The notes beneath the pieces were generated by a model. The model was given only the letters and a program-made list of their open reading frames with translations, made no database searches and was not told the DNA's origin. From Siphonodentalium dalli (Eukaryota > Mollusca > Scaphopoda > Gadilida > Siphonodentaliidae), in NCBI GenBank assembly GCA_032622095.1, contig CP136066.1:7525784-7589783 (forward strand): a DNA stretch of 64,000 nucleotides, in the 5' to 3' direction. Positions 8,685 to 18,900 of the stretch are shown piece after piece (position 1 is the stretch's first letter; every line of letters begins with the position of its first letter). A program made the position numbers and the translations under genes.

Positions 8685-9143
8685 ATGGAGTTCACAACAC
8701 AGCTATGGAACTACTATGAAGAATACCGACGTTCACAACACGTTGCTCCGAGATTAAAACTGATCTTGGACACACTCAACAACGCTACGATTGAAGAACT
8801 ACAAGAAATTATTCGCAAGGAAGTGTCAGCAAACTGTGAAGGATGTAAAATAGAACATCCTAGTCAACGTGAACATGTTCTGTGTTTGTTCTCTACAACT
8901 GATGATTGGACAAACCAGTTTATCGACTTAGCGCTGATTAAAATTGACATATACAATGTTATGGAAAGATGGTTCCCGAAGCTGATGGAGTTAAACCCAC
9001 ACTGCAAGGAGAAGTTCGAAGCATACCTTATGTGGGATCATCTGAGAAACAGTTTGGAGCTCAACCGCAAAAAATTCGATGCAGAGTGGACTCTGATGTG
9101 GTCACAGCGAGTCAAAGAGAATTACAACGATGCAGACAGCTGA
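8685..9143 (+). CDS. Hypothetical protein between capsid and protease genes
   Basis: A 152-residue, mostly helical protein that starts one base after the capsid stop codon. It contains a pair of cysteines in CEGC near residue 51 and another Cys/His pair (HVLCLF near 64, NPHCKEKF near 107), so metal binding is possible but not in a pattern I recognise. It ends by overlapping the protease start by 14 bases in another frame. I cannot assign a function. The position suggests a virion or maturation factor. Confidence 0.7.
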   Translation: MEFTTQLWNYYEEYRRSQHVAPRLKLILDTLNNATIEELQEIIRKEVSANCEGCKIEHPSQREHVLCLFSTTDDWTNQFIDLALIKIDIYNVMERWFPKLMELNPHCKEKFEAYLMWDHLRNSLELNRKKFDAEWTLMWSQRVKENYNDADS

Positions 9144-9603
9144 ACTTCAATATATTCTGGACAATTCCTGGTTGTGTAAACTTAACACACATGTTTGTGC
9201 TAGAGATCTGTTACCAGAGAAGAAACCACAGCATATTCAAGCATATATTGTGAACACGCACTCATCGGATCAGCCAGGAGAACACTGGACATTGATGTTA
9301 TTCAAGGGAAGATCAGCTGTATACTTCGACTCATTTGGACTACCACCACCGAGACGATATATGTTACCATTCATAAAAAGGAACTCATCAGCATGGACTA
9401 TGAATACAACACGATATCAACATCGTGCGACAAATGTGTGTGGATTATATTGTATATTCGCACTCCACCACATGATGAAAGGAAAGAGGATGAAAATATT
9501 ATTCAATTCTCGGGATTTCTTCAAGAATGACAGAACAATAGTTCGATGGTTTGGAAAGCACTATGGTCGATTATACAGAAAAGCAAATTTGCTGTTGAAT
9601 TAA
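9130..9603 (+). CDS. Adenain-like cysteine protease (maturation protease)
   Basis: A 157-residue protein with the adenovirus-protease (C5/Ulp1-like) fold signature. His52 lies in EHWTLM, Asp67 in YFDSFG, Gln97 in RYQHRA and the nucleophile Cys104 in NVCGLYC. Order and spacing match the His-Asp/Glu-Gln-Cys layout of adenain. In Polintons this enzyme is expected to cleave capsid and core precursors. The length is slightly below that of adenovirus protease. It is the last gene of the cluster and overlaps the previous gene by 14 bases. A conserved second cysteine (108) follows the nucleophile. Confidence 0.92.
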   Translation: MQTAELQYILDNSWLCKLNTHVCARDLLPEKKPQHIQAYIVNTHSSDQPGEHWTLMLFKGRSAVYFDSFGLPPPRRYMLPFIKRNSSAWTMNTTRYQHRATNVCGLYCIFALHHMMKGKRMKILFNSRDFFKNDRTIVRWFGKHYGRLYRKANLLLN

Positions 9604-9859
9604 ACTTCACCAGGACATCGACGGCTGATATACATACAACGCAAAGAAGACGAAGATAACAACGAATGTGTCAACAACTCCACAAAATAGACTCTTTTGT
9701 TATTGATTCAGCGTAGGATGTTGTAGGATGTTGTAGGATGTTCAATTAAGTTTCTTCAAATCTGAGACCTTGTTTTGTACATAAATTATTGTTCTTTGTT
9801 AATATTATTGATGTATAATAATATATTATTGTTCATTGTTCTTGTTCTTGTTTTTGAAA

Positions 9860-9865
9860 AATAAA
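9860..9865 (+). terminator. Candidate polyadenylation signal AATAAA
   Basis: An AATAAA hexamer lies about 260 bases after the protease stop, the first strong one downstream of the gene cluster. The 260 bases between hold three copies of an 11-base GTAGGATGTT-type repeat near 9713-9742 and no gene. A match by motif only. Confidence 0.35.
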
Positions 9866-10049
9866 TGATAAATTTCAACAAAATCGTTTTCACTGTAGGA
9901 TCCCCACCAATTGATTCTGTTCGTGTCGATGTGTCATCTCTGGTCAGAATTATACAAACTTTAAAATTAGTAATGAAAAAATGTCTAAGTCCATTTTCAT
10001 TTTTTCCGATCAGAAATATCACATCAATGACAGGAATATCTATCCTCAG

Positions 10050-10440
10050 GGGGGAACTATGGCCCAGTACCCATCAGTGGGGGGCACTATGGCCCAGTAC
10101 CCCCCAGTGGGGCACTATGGCCCAGTACCCCCCAGTGGGGGGCACTATGGCCCAGTACCCCCCAGTGGGGGGCACTATGGCCCAGTATCGAATACTGGAC
10201 CATAGATCGTCCAGTATTCGATACTGGGCCATAGTGCCCCCACTGGGGGGCACTATGGCCCAGTATCGAATACTGGACGATCTATGGTCCAGTATTCGAT
10301 ACTGGGCCATAGTGCCCCCCACTGGGGGGTACTGGGCCATAGTGCCCCCCACTGGGGGGTACTGGGCCATAGTGCCCCCCACTGGGGGGTACTGGGCCAT
10401 AGTGCCCCCCACTGGGGGGTACTGGGCCATAGTGCCCCCC
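10050..10440. repeat. Near-perfect ~390-bp palindrome built from 30-bp GC-rich units
   Basis: About four to five forward units containing GGCACTATGGCCCAGTACC fill 10050-10186. The same units in inverted orientation fill about 10307-10440. The centre (10188-10306) contains two copies of a 46-48-base block with CCAGTATCGAATACTGG; each block is itself nearly palindromic and the second is the exact reverse complement of the first. The structure could extrude as a large cruciform. It explains the open frames on both strands here, which are not genes. Confidence 0.95.
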
Positions 10441-10448
10441 ATTACTAC

Positions 10449-10615
10449 TATTGACGTATCCGTTCCAATTCGCTGTCGTTTTATGCGCCTCGTTCACAGT
10501 ATTGACGTATCCGTTCCAATTCGCTGTCGTTTTATGAGCCTCGTTCACAATATTGACGTATCCGTTCCAATTCGCTGTCGTTTTATGCGCCTCGTTCACA
10601 GTATTGACGTATCCG
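10449..10615 (+). repeat. 51-bp tandem repeat, about 3.3 copies
   Basis: Units starting TTGACGTATCCGTTCCAATT begin at 10451, 10502, 10553 and 10604, a constant period of 51 bases. They abut the palindrome directly. The last unit is diverged and runs into flanking sequence. Confidence 0.95.
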
Positions 10616-10730
10616 CTCCCATCGGACGCGTGTTGCAAACTCACTAAAGTTGCATTAGCGTAACAACCAACGTTGAAGAACGCTGCCCTAAAGTTTCGCT
10701 ATATTGTCCGTCCATTAAATGTGAAGACTT
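10600..10730 (+). repeat. Flank of the 51-bp satellite, direct repeat with 11115-11290
   Basis: The stretch with GTAACAACCAACGTTGAAGA followed by a TTTCGCTATA block occurs here and again, diverged, near 11225-11275. The second copy is preceded by a decayed form of the 51-bp unit (11110-11170). Confidence 0.85.
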
Positions 10731-11114
10731 AGTGTTTATGTTGGAAACTTCCCCGATTCATCTGAGCGAGGAAATGCTTTAGCAATATACTCTATTATAA
10801 AACACATCACACGTAGGTTAATCGAGGTGATATAAAGTGTCCAAAGTACAATGTCGAACGCAGCATCAGTAATATTCTATATCTCGCCATTGTCTTGTCT
10901 TCTGTTTTGAGGGTGATATGCCCTTTGTCCGTTCAATGGGTATAATTCAGTTATAATGGACATTCAGCCATCACCAACCCTTGATAAAACATCAACTTTA
11001 TCAATGAAATTTGCCGATGAAAGGTAGCAAGCAATCGGTTAGAGTATAGCTGACTGATGAAATATAATAGATGTACTTTCGCTTCAGAAATCCTTATTGA
11101 AAGATCGGACATAC

Positions 11115-11290
11115 CTACCCGTTCGCCATCGATGCTTGTGCCTCGTTGAAAGTATTGAAGTGTCCGTGCCCAAGTTCACCGATTAACCCGGACGCGTGTC
11201 ACTTAGGTTGCATTGCATTTCTGTAACAACCAACGTTGAAGAACGGTGCGCTAATATTTCGCTATAATGTCCCGCCATTAACCTGTTAAC
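11115..11290 (+). repeat. Diverged second copy of the satellite-plus-flank block
   Basis: It contains GGACGCGTGT and GTAACAACCAACGTTGAAGA in the same order as 10600-10730. The region from 11290 to 12556 holds no gene I can support; the short open frames at 11531-11788 and 11872-12096 have no recognisable content. Sequence at 11790-11960 weakly resembles 50880-50960. Confidence 0.75.
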
Positions 11291-12560
11291 TGTGTTGGAC
11301 CGATGTTGTGTATTAACGATAAATCACCTATTCACGTAAGCAAGGCATTGCATAAACATACTATATTATTATATCTATTGTATCATTACATGCATTTCAT
11401 ATGAGGCGGGAGATATTGTCCTAACTACAGCATACATAAACAACAGGAATACACATGTACATGTATGGGCACCGTAAACTAAAAGTAAAGTGTTAAGTGA
11501 ACCAGTTCAATATTTAAGTCACTAGTTAAAGTGGCAGAAACAAGACAGCCAGGTTACTTCAGAACTGGACATATTTGTATCTTTTCACAGTGCTATGAAG
11601 TTATGTGTGATTTTGTTTTGTTTTGCGTGGTTCTGATTGGCAAATTAGCGATAAAATATTATATTAATTTGCTAAGGTCAAGTAAAGAGGCACAAGTTTA
11701 CAGTTTCCGTTTTGACGATGATCAAATTGTTCACCAGTTTGGAAATGTCATAATAATAATTGATAATTTCACGCCAACAATCGGTTGAAATTGTTCTGTT
11801 AGCTTGATTTTCCAATAAGTACTGTTTGTGGAACTAGTTGTTTTAGACCAACATTTGCATTCTTCCTGCTTTTGGAACAAAATATTGATTTTAAATATCC
11901 CCCAGGTTCCTCCCCTGTCATTCAGTCAAAGTTCAAGTTAAAAACAGACAAAATCAGTACATGTGAGTTACCAGGTGCGAAATTCGGAGCCGATGGGGTG
12001 CAAATTGAATTATGCGATTTTGGGAGTTTGGTCTGGTTCAATGGGGTGCATTTGAAAATTGCATGTGGATATCCTCTGTCAACTGAAGCCCTATAAGGAT
12101 ACAATCCTACACACATATGCACATATTACTTCAGCGATTATGACAACCCATCTAAAATGGACAATTCGAAGTCAATTGTTGAAACAGACGATAATAATGG
12201 TTACGATCGTATTCCTGCGAGATTATTTAATCAAGATGAACACATATATCAACAACCGGCGATAAAACACCAGTGCATTGCCTCGACTATTTTTCCATTG
12301 GTCAAGTAAGCCACATAGGCCATAACTGATAATTTCTTGCCCGTCACGTGAACGTGCCACGGTGGTCGCCGTGTATATCTGAACCGCCGTTCGATTGCGG
12401 CATAAGGGGAGTAACTCAAAACCGTTATTGGAATGGCATAATGTGTTTCATAGCATCAGTGCAAACGTTTTAAAGATACGGGCGGCGTTGGCGGTGGGTA
12501 TGCTGTTAAAATATTCACCTCAGTCAAAAACCGCCACAAACAGAAAGACTGTGTTCTTAA

Positions 12561-13687
12561 TGTGACCGTGCTATTTAATATACCAAATCAGTATATGCCT
12601 TTATTACATGCTACACATGTATACTAACTAAGTTATTAAACCTAACTCACTAATATACATTTTATAGCCGCATTGTAATCATTTCATTCCGCGTACTTGG
12701 TTCATTCCATGTCGCGCTATTCCGTTCTGCACATTCCCCGTTTTCTAGTCTTATCGCTGATCTGTATTTTGCTATTTCCTATTTCTACTTTCGCCCAATA
12801 TCTCATCCACTCTATTCTCTACCTTTTATTTACCGCCCAATCTGAGATCTAACTATCGGACACTGAGGTGTTTTAGCCAATTACAGGTAAGGTTATTTAC
12901 CGCGCTTTCTCAGTCCGTATTTCGTCACCAAGGTGTAAACATCGCTACATCGTATAACACTCTCAGTGTTATCCTAATTTCTTCATGCTCGAAGAATGTT
13001 TAATAAGTTTAAGAAGTAATACTATGTTATGACATCTGACCTATGCTTTCCAAAGGATGGTATGTAATATTTGTTATATGTTGTCACCCGTTATTATAGC
13101 TTGTATTTTAATAATATTGTCTTCGGTTTTGAAACTTTAGTGTTGTCACATTTGCATAAATATATTTGCCCCATAATGTAGGGAAGTTGGAAATCGCACG
13201 CTGCGTTCATAATATCCCTTTTATACCAGCAATATAGGTTTTATTTCTAACTGTTCGTCACAGTTAGGATTGTGTCAAAATAGTTGTTTATATCGACAAT
13301 AGGGAAGTTGGTTTATTGACACAATCACATTTCATATATTTATTAATATCCATACTGGATATTTATTCTGCAGCAACTACAACCAATGTATTTGTTCACC
13401 AGGGTCCTTTTTCTAATTGGACATCTCTCGATTGATGTTTGATGCTCGATGTGATGTTGCTGTCAAGCTGTCTATAAAGATGTGTTGTGATGTCATCCAT
13501 GTTGTGATGCTTGTTGGATGTGTTCCGTTCGGTATTGCTTGATTATTCAATTAAATGCATGATGAAGACTCTTAAGGTAGGCTTAGTGTTTTCATAGACC
13601 CTGCCAGATGTTTAGACTCAGAGCCCATAAATGTTTGTGATATAGCGACTGATGGTTCACTAAAGACCCACCCTGTGCTCTACCACA
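12561..13687 (+). repeat. 5' LTR (1127 bp)
   Basis: Begins TGTGACCGTG and ends CTACCACA. Compared by eye with the 3' LTR it differs by one substitution near 13387 and one missing C near 13672. Confidence 0.96.
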
Positions 13688-13688
13688 A

Positions 13689-13703
13689 TGGCGCCCACGT
13701 GTA
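13689..13703 (+). promoter_or_regulatory. Candidate tRNA primer-binding site
   Basis: TGGCGCCCACGTG starts one base after the 5' LTR. The TGGCGCC start is what a lysine-type tRNA 3' end would pair with in other retroelements. The exact tRNA cannot be checked here. Confidence 0.6.
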
Positions 13704-15951
13704 TAGCTTTAATCTCTGAGTATAGTGTGGAACTTTGAAACTGGCGTGAAAATTGGAACTTGGTGAAATTTCGTGTTTTCGGTCTAAAAAAAAAAATGAC
13801 AATCAGGATTTCTGGAGATATTCAGCGTTGGAGTGGAAGAGACAATCAGATTTGAACAGTTTTATGCTAAAAAATGCATAAAAAACATAAATTCTGTTGA
13901 AAATTGATGAATTTTGTTGAAAATTTAAAATTTTCATGTTATTCAGTGAAATTTGTAAACACATTGTTTTGGTGTGGCTGTATTCCTTTAATATCATAAT
14001 TATGTCTAAATTTTTGTATTGTCAGCTCTGTTTAGTCGTTTTTAGCGTTTGGGCAACGTCCAGGCATTAAATTCGATTTGTTACTCTGCCAATATATCGT
14101 GGTTCGGATTTTGGTAAATTGAAACCCGGTAAAGTTGTGTTTTCCGGATTTTTGTAGTCCGTGGTTTCGTTTCGTTTCAACTGGGTCACATTTTGGTCAG
14201 AACACAAAAATTGTAAACAGTAACACGTGAGTTTGTTTTCAAATATTCTGATCAACTTTAGTAGCCTTTAAAGCTAATTATTAGCTTTTGTTTAGGTAAC
14301 TATAGGTGTAGTTAGGTATATAATATATCAGTCCAGCCACACATTATGTATTGTTTGCTGTCAAAGTTTATTCTTTGACTGAAATATTGTCATAAAGTGA
14401 CATCTGTTGATAAATGCATACATGTAGGCCAAATGTCAGCTTATAAATTGCAAGGGGAATATCATTGCATATTACCAGAGATTTTTTGAAACCGAAATTG
14501 GTTGAGAATATTTCAAATTTCTTGACATTCGGTCGTCACTTTTTAGTGACGGTGTGATAAATACCTTTGGTCTCCAACATTATGCAATGCAATTCTGACT
14601 TTGCATTAATAAGTTAGTAGTTTTCAGACCCGGTGTTGGACAAATTGTCCCAACTAGTTCTGGTATTACAAGCAGGTGTTGTCATCTTGGTTTGTTGATA
14701 GTCGTGACATGGTAAGTTGGTGTCGGAGTCTGCAGTTGTCGGAGTCTCAGGTTAACGGTGAGTCAACCCTGACCCCTCCCCTGCCACACCCTCTTTCCCA
14801 CTGAATTTTTTTTTTTGTGAGCCGAGTACGCATCGCGCTTGCTTTCATCTCATTTCATCAGATAGGTGCATGAATTAAATTCTTCACAACACTAATTAGG
14901 TGGAAGTTAACTTAACCAAACTAATTAGTAGCAGTTGTCGGCAAGAAAACTTGCAAATTTTCAGCCAGTCCACACTTAGCATGCAAGCGGAAGTGAAATT
15001 TGTGTTCAAATTTTCAGATGACGGTGAATTTATAGTGCGACAATAGGTGATTGTAAAAATCTTTATTGATTTTCAGTGACGGTGAATTGTGATTTGAGAA
15101 TTTTGTAGTTGACGGTGGAGTATATAGCTCGAAAATAGGTGATTTTTTAGAGCAAGTTCGGAAAATAATTTTTCGAATCAACTTTCAGTTGACGGTGAAT
15201 GTTAATATTCATTTATGTTGTTGTGTCAACACGTGATTGATTATATTTCAGTTTTGTTGCCGGACGGCACAATTAACTTGAAATTAGGTGACTTATTGGT
15301 GACGTCGTGGAAAATTAATTTATTTTTCCATTGTTGAGTTTGTAGTGTGTGATTGATCAGGTTAGATCTGACTTTGAAATTTTTTCAGTTGACGTCCGAT
15401 AGCAAGCGGAAATAGGTGACTTGAATATTTAATCGCAGATTAATTTTGAATTTTGATGCGATTTGTAGGTATTAGCTTGGTAGTTAAATTGTAGGTGACT
15501 TACAGTGTTCTGATTTACAGCAAACTTGAGAAATTTTTATTTTTCAGAAATTTTCTTACGTAGTTGGACTTGAGAATTTTTCTTGCATTAAATTTTTCCG
15601 CAGAATTTTTTTTTTCCGCAGGTTTAATTACAAAATGAATTTTTTTTTTAGTGATTTCTGAGTTAGTAGGCAGAAAATACTTAGGTTTTTCTGTATAAGT
15701 TTCAGCGCGTCGGTTTTTCAGATATTGAGTTTAGTCTATTTTCAGCGTTCAGCAAGGTTATTACTTTGACCTTTACACTTAGTGATTTTTTTCCCCGAAT
15801 TCTCTTGTAGGTTTCGACTCGAATTATTTATTATTCCAGTTAGTTAGAGTGACATTTTTTTTTTTTCTCAGAGATATTTCTTAGAATTTGTAGGTCGATC
15901 GTGGTTGAAATATTTTCAAATTTTTCCTAGCTATTTGCGAGTTAGCGAAAG
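13704..15951 (+). other. Long 2.26-kb untranslated leader with repeated splice-like motifs
   Basis: There is no gene-sized ORF between the primer-binding site and the Pol ORF. From about 14530 a pattern TTTTCAG-(T/A)TGACG-GTGAAT recurs, near 14536, 15011, 15071, 15105, 15184 and (diverged) 15382. It alternates with TAGGTGA near 15046, 15142, 15286, 15412 and 15492. The 3' part is T-rich. Confidence 0.8.
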
Positions 15952-18900
15952 ATGGCGTCACAGATTTCAGAGGAAGTTATGTTGAAGATACAGGCTGAGA
16001 TATTGGAATTGACAGTTCGGATAGAGGAGTTGAAGAGAAATAGTGAAAATAGTTATGATAATAATTACAGCAATGATGATTATTACAGAAATGATAATTA
16101 TAACAGTGGTTATAACTCTTACTCCAGACGGCGTGCGCAGAGATATCGGAATAGGAATCGCAGAAGGCAGTATACTGAGAGAAGCGATAATGCTCATTAT
16201 TTACAGAAGGAGTCACATAATGTTTCAGATGAGAGAAATGATTATAGTAATCACACAAATGATAGGTTACAAGGAGAGTATGTATCTGGTAGATACACCG
16301 GATGTTGGAAATGTGGTGATTTGACGCATAAAGCGTTTGGTTGTAGGAAAGGTGGATACTATCGCTACTATGATAGAAATAAATATTTTCGTCCACAGGA
16401 TAGATCCCGGAGATATATTAACAAATCACAATTTGTTAATGATTCCAGTAAGGAACATTGTATAAATGGAAATGCTACAGAGTCAGATATTACTGTTTCA
16501 GGTTACAATACTAAGGCTCTTGTTGATACAGGTTCGACTTGCTCCACAATTTGCGAGCAATTTTACAGCACTTTCTTGAAACATATTCCTTTGCAGCCCT
16601 TGTCTGTTATACTTAATATAGAGTGTGCTGATGGCAAGAAACTTCCTTATCTTGGATACATCCAGTGTCCTATTACAGTTCCTTCCTTAGGACAAGATTC
16701 CGGCAAAGAGTTCATTTTTCTTGTAGTGCCAAACAGTTCTTATAACATGTCAGTGCCAGTTTTGCTAGGAACTAATATTCTTTCAGAACTCATGCAGTTG
16801 TGCAAAGATGCACATGGTAACAGGTTTTTACAGAATGCAAACTTGTCATCATCTTGGTTTATGGCATTCAGATGCATGATTTCTAGAGAGAAAGAACTTG
16901 CTAAACACAACTTTGTTCTAGGTCATGTAAAGTCTGCTGAGAATACTCATGTTATTCTCCATCCTAATACTAAGAAAGTTGTTACTGGTTTTATTGATCA
17001 TAAGATTCCTTACCAACCCACATGTGCTATTTTGCAGCCTCTTCCAGATGATGAACGGTTCAAATTTTTAGAGATAGGTCCATATATTGTGAAATATGAT
17101 TTCAAGAGCACTGATACTGTTGATGTTCACTTGTCAAATATTTCTTCTAGGACTATTAGTATAGCACCTAACTCTGTTATTTGTCAGGTACAGCCAGTCT
17201 CTGTTGAGCAAGATATTGAAACCTCCCCAGGTTCAGAGACTTCTTCTTCATTTATTGATAAAATTACTATTGATGTTTCTTCTCTTGATGATGTAAAGGA
17301 TATATCTGTTGCATTGAATCTTATCAAAGAATTTTCAGATGTTTTTTCACAGCATGATCTTGACTTAGGTTTTTACAGTGCAGTTAAGCATAGGATCGAC
17401 ATGTATGATTCTACGCCTTTCAAGGATCGTCCGAGACGTTTACCTCCAAGCATGATTGATGAAGTGAGAAATCATCTTCACCAGTTGTTAGCTGCCGGCA
17501 TTATACGCCGATCTCACAGTCCATATTCTTCTAATGTTGTTTTAGTTAGGAAGAAGGGTTCAAATGACCTTCGTATGTGTACAGATTTTAGAATTTTAAA
17601 TAAACGCACTATTCCAGATAATTATGCACTCCCTAGGCCTGAAGACCTTTTTGATTACTTAGCAGGTGCCAAGTACTACTCAGTTCTCGACCTCAAATCT
17701 GGTTTTCATCAATTGGAGATTGCAGAGGAGCACAAGGAGAGAACAGCTTTTACTGTTGGAGGTCTAGGTTTCTATGAATATAATAGACTTGCATTTGGTT
17801 TGAACAATAGTCCTTCTAGCTTTCAGAGAATGATGGAAGACTGCCTCGATGGTCTTAACAGGAAAATATGTAATATTTATGTTGATGACGTCATTGTATG
17901 GTCAAAATCTGTTCCAGAGATGTTGGAGCGACTTAGACTTGTTTTTGACAGGCTCAGAGAATGTGGTTTGAAACTGGCTCCAGCAAAGTGTAAATTTTTC
18001 ATGCGCCGTGTCTCATATGTAGGCCATGTAGTTTCAGAGAAAGGTATCGAGACAGATCTTGCGAAAGTTGACAAAATTGTCAACTGGCCAGTTCCCAAGA
18101 ACTCTGATCAATTGCGATCATTTCTTGGCTTTGCAGGATACTACAGAAAATATTGTCCTAATTTTTCCAGGATTGCTAAGCCCTTGACAGATTTACTTCC
18201 CCCTACAAATACAAAGAAGCCAAAGAACAAGGTTAAATCCTCTTTTACAGGGAAATGGAAATGGGAGCATGAGCAGCAGTCTGCTTTTGATACTTTGAAA
18301 GATCGTCTTTCTAATCCCCCCATTTTAGGTTACCCCGATTACAGCAGGCCCTTTGAAGTCCATACTGATGCGTCCCTTCATGGTTTAGGTTGTGTCCTTT
18401 ACCAAGAGATCGATGGCGTGAAGAGAGTTATTGCGTATGGCAGCCGAGGAACCACAGCAGCAGAAAAGAATTACCCAGCACATAAGTTAGAATTTTTAGC
18501 TTTAAAATGGGCAGTTACAGAAAAGTTTTATGACTATTTATATGGTAATTATTTTGTAGTGTATACTGATAACAATCCCTTAACTTATGTTTTAACTTCA
18601 GCCAAATTAGATGCCACTGGACAGAGATGGTTATCAGCCTTAGGTTCTTTTAAATTTGATATTGTTTACAGACCCGGTAAATTTAATACCGATGCAGATG
18701 CCTTATCCAGGTTGGATACACCTCCTCCAGATATTATTACAAATGATTCAGTACAAGTTATTTGTAATTCATTACAGGTTCAGCAACCTTTTGTTGAAAG
18801 TTTATGTTACAGCACTGATGTTTTAAATTCTATTCAAGATGATGTAGGCCATGATCTTGATGAAATGAATTATAGGGATTGGAGAAGATTGCAGGAAAGA

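Larger units (their letters stand above)
1..9870 (+). mobile_element. Polinton/Maverick (adintovirus-like) virus-like transposon, 5' part outside window
   Basis: Thirteen same-strand, intron-free genes are packed with gaps of 1 to about 50 bases or short overlaps. The set contains the Polinton hallmarks: family B DNA polymerase, retroviral-type integrase, packaging ATPase, adenain-like cysteine protease, and major and probable minor jelly-roll capsid proteins. Known Polintons and adintoviruses replicate with a protein-primed polymerase and are thought to form virions. All reading frames are open, so the copy is young or under selection. The left terminus lies outside the window, so terminal inverted repeats and the target duplication cannot be checked. 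The right end given here is only the AATAAA signal after the last gene; the true end may lie anywhere between about 9.6 and 12.5 kb. Confidence 0.93.

Noticed and set aside
1-9603. Bacterial or phage operon
   Set aside because: The gene set (chromodomain integrase, adenain-like protease, Polinton capsid proteins) is eukaryotic virus-like, and the flanking DNA is animal repeat sequence.
9865-10647. 260-codon plus-strand frame and 120-122-codon minus-strand frames
   Set aside because: They lie over the palindrome of 30-bp units and the 51-bp satellite, both multiples of three. No coding content outside the repeats.
11531-12265. Short frames of 66-85 codons after the Polinton
   Set aside because: No motif, no splice context and no repeat or gene-family resemblance; expected by chance in AT-rich DNA.
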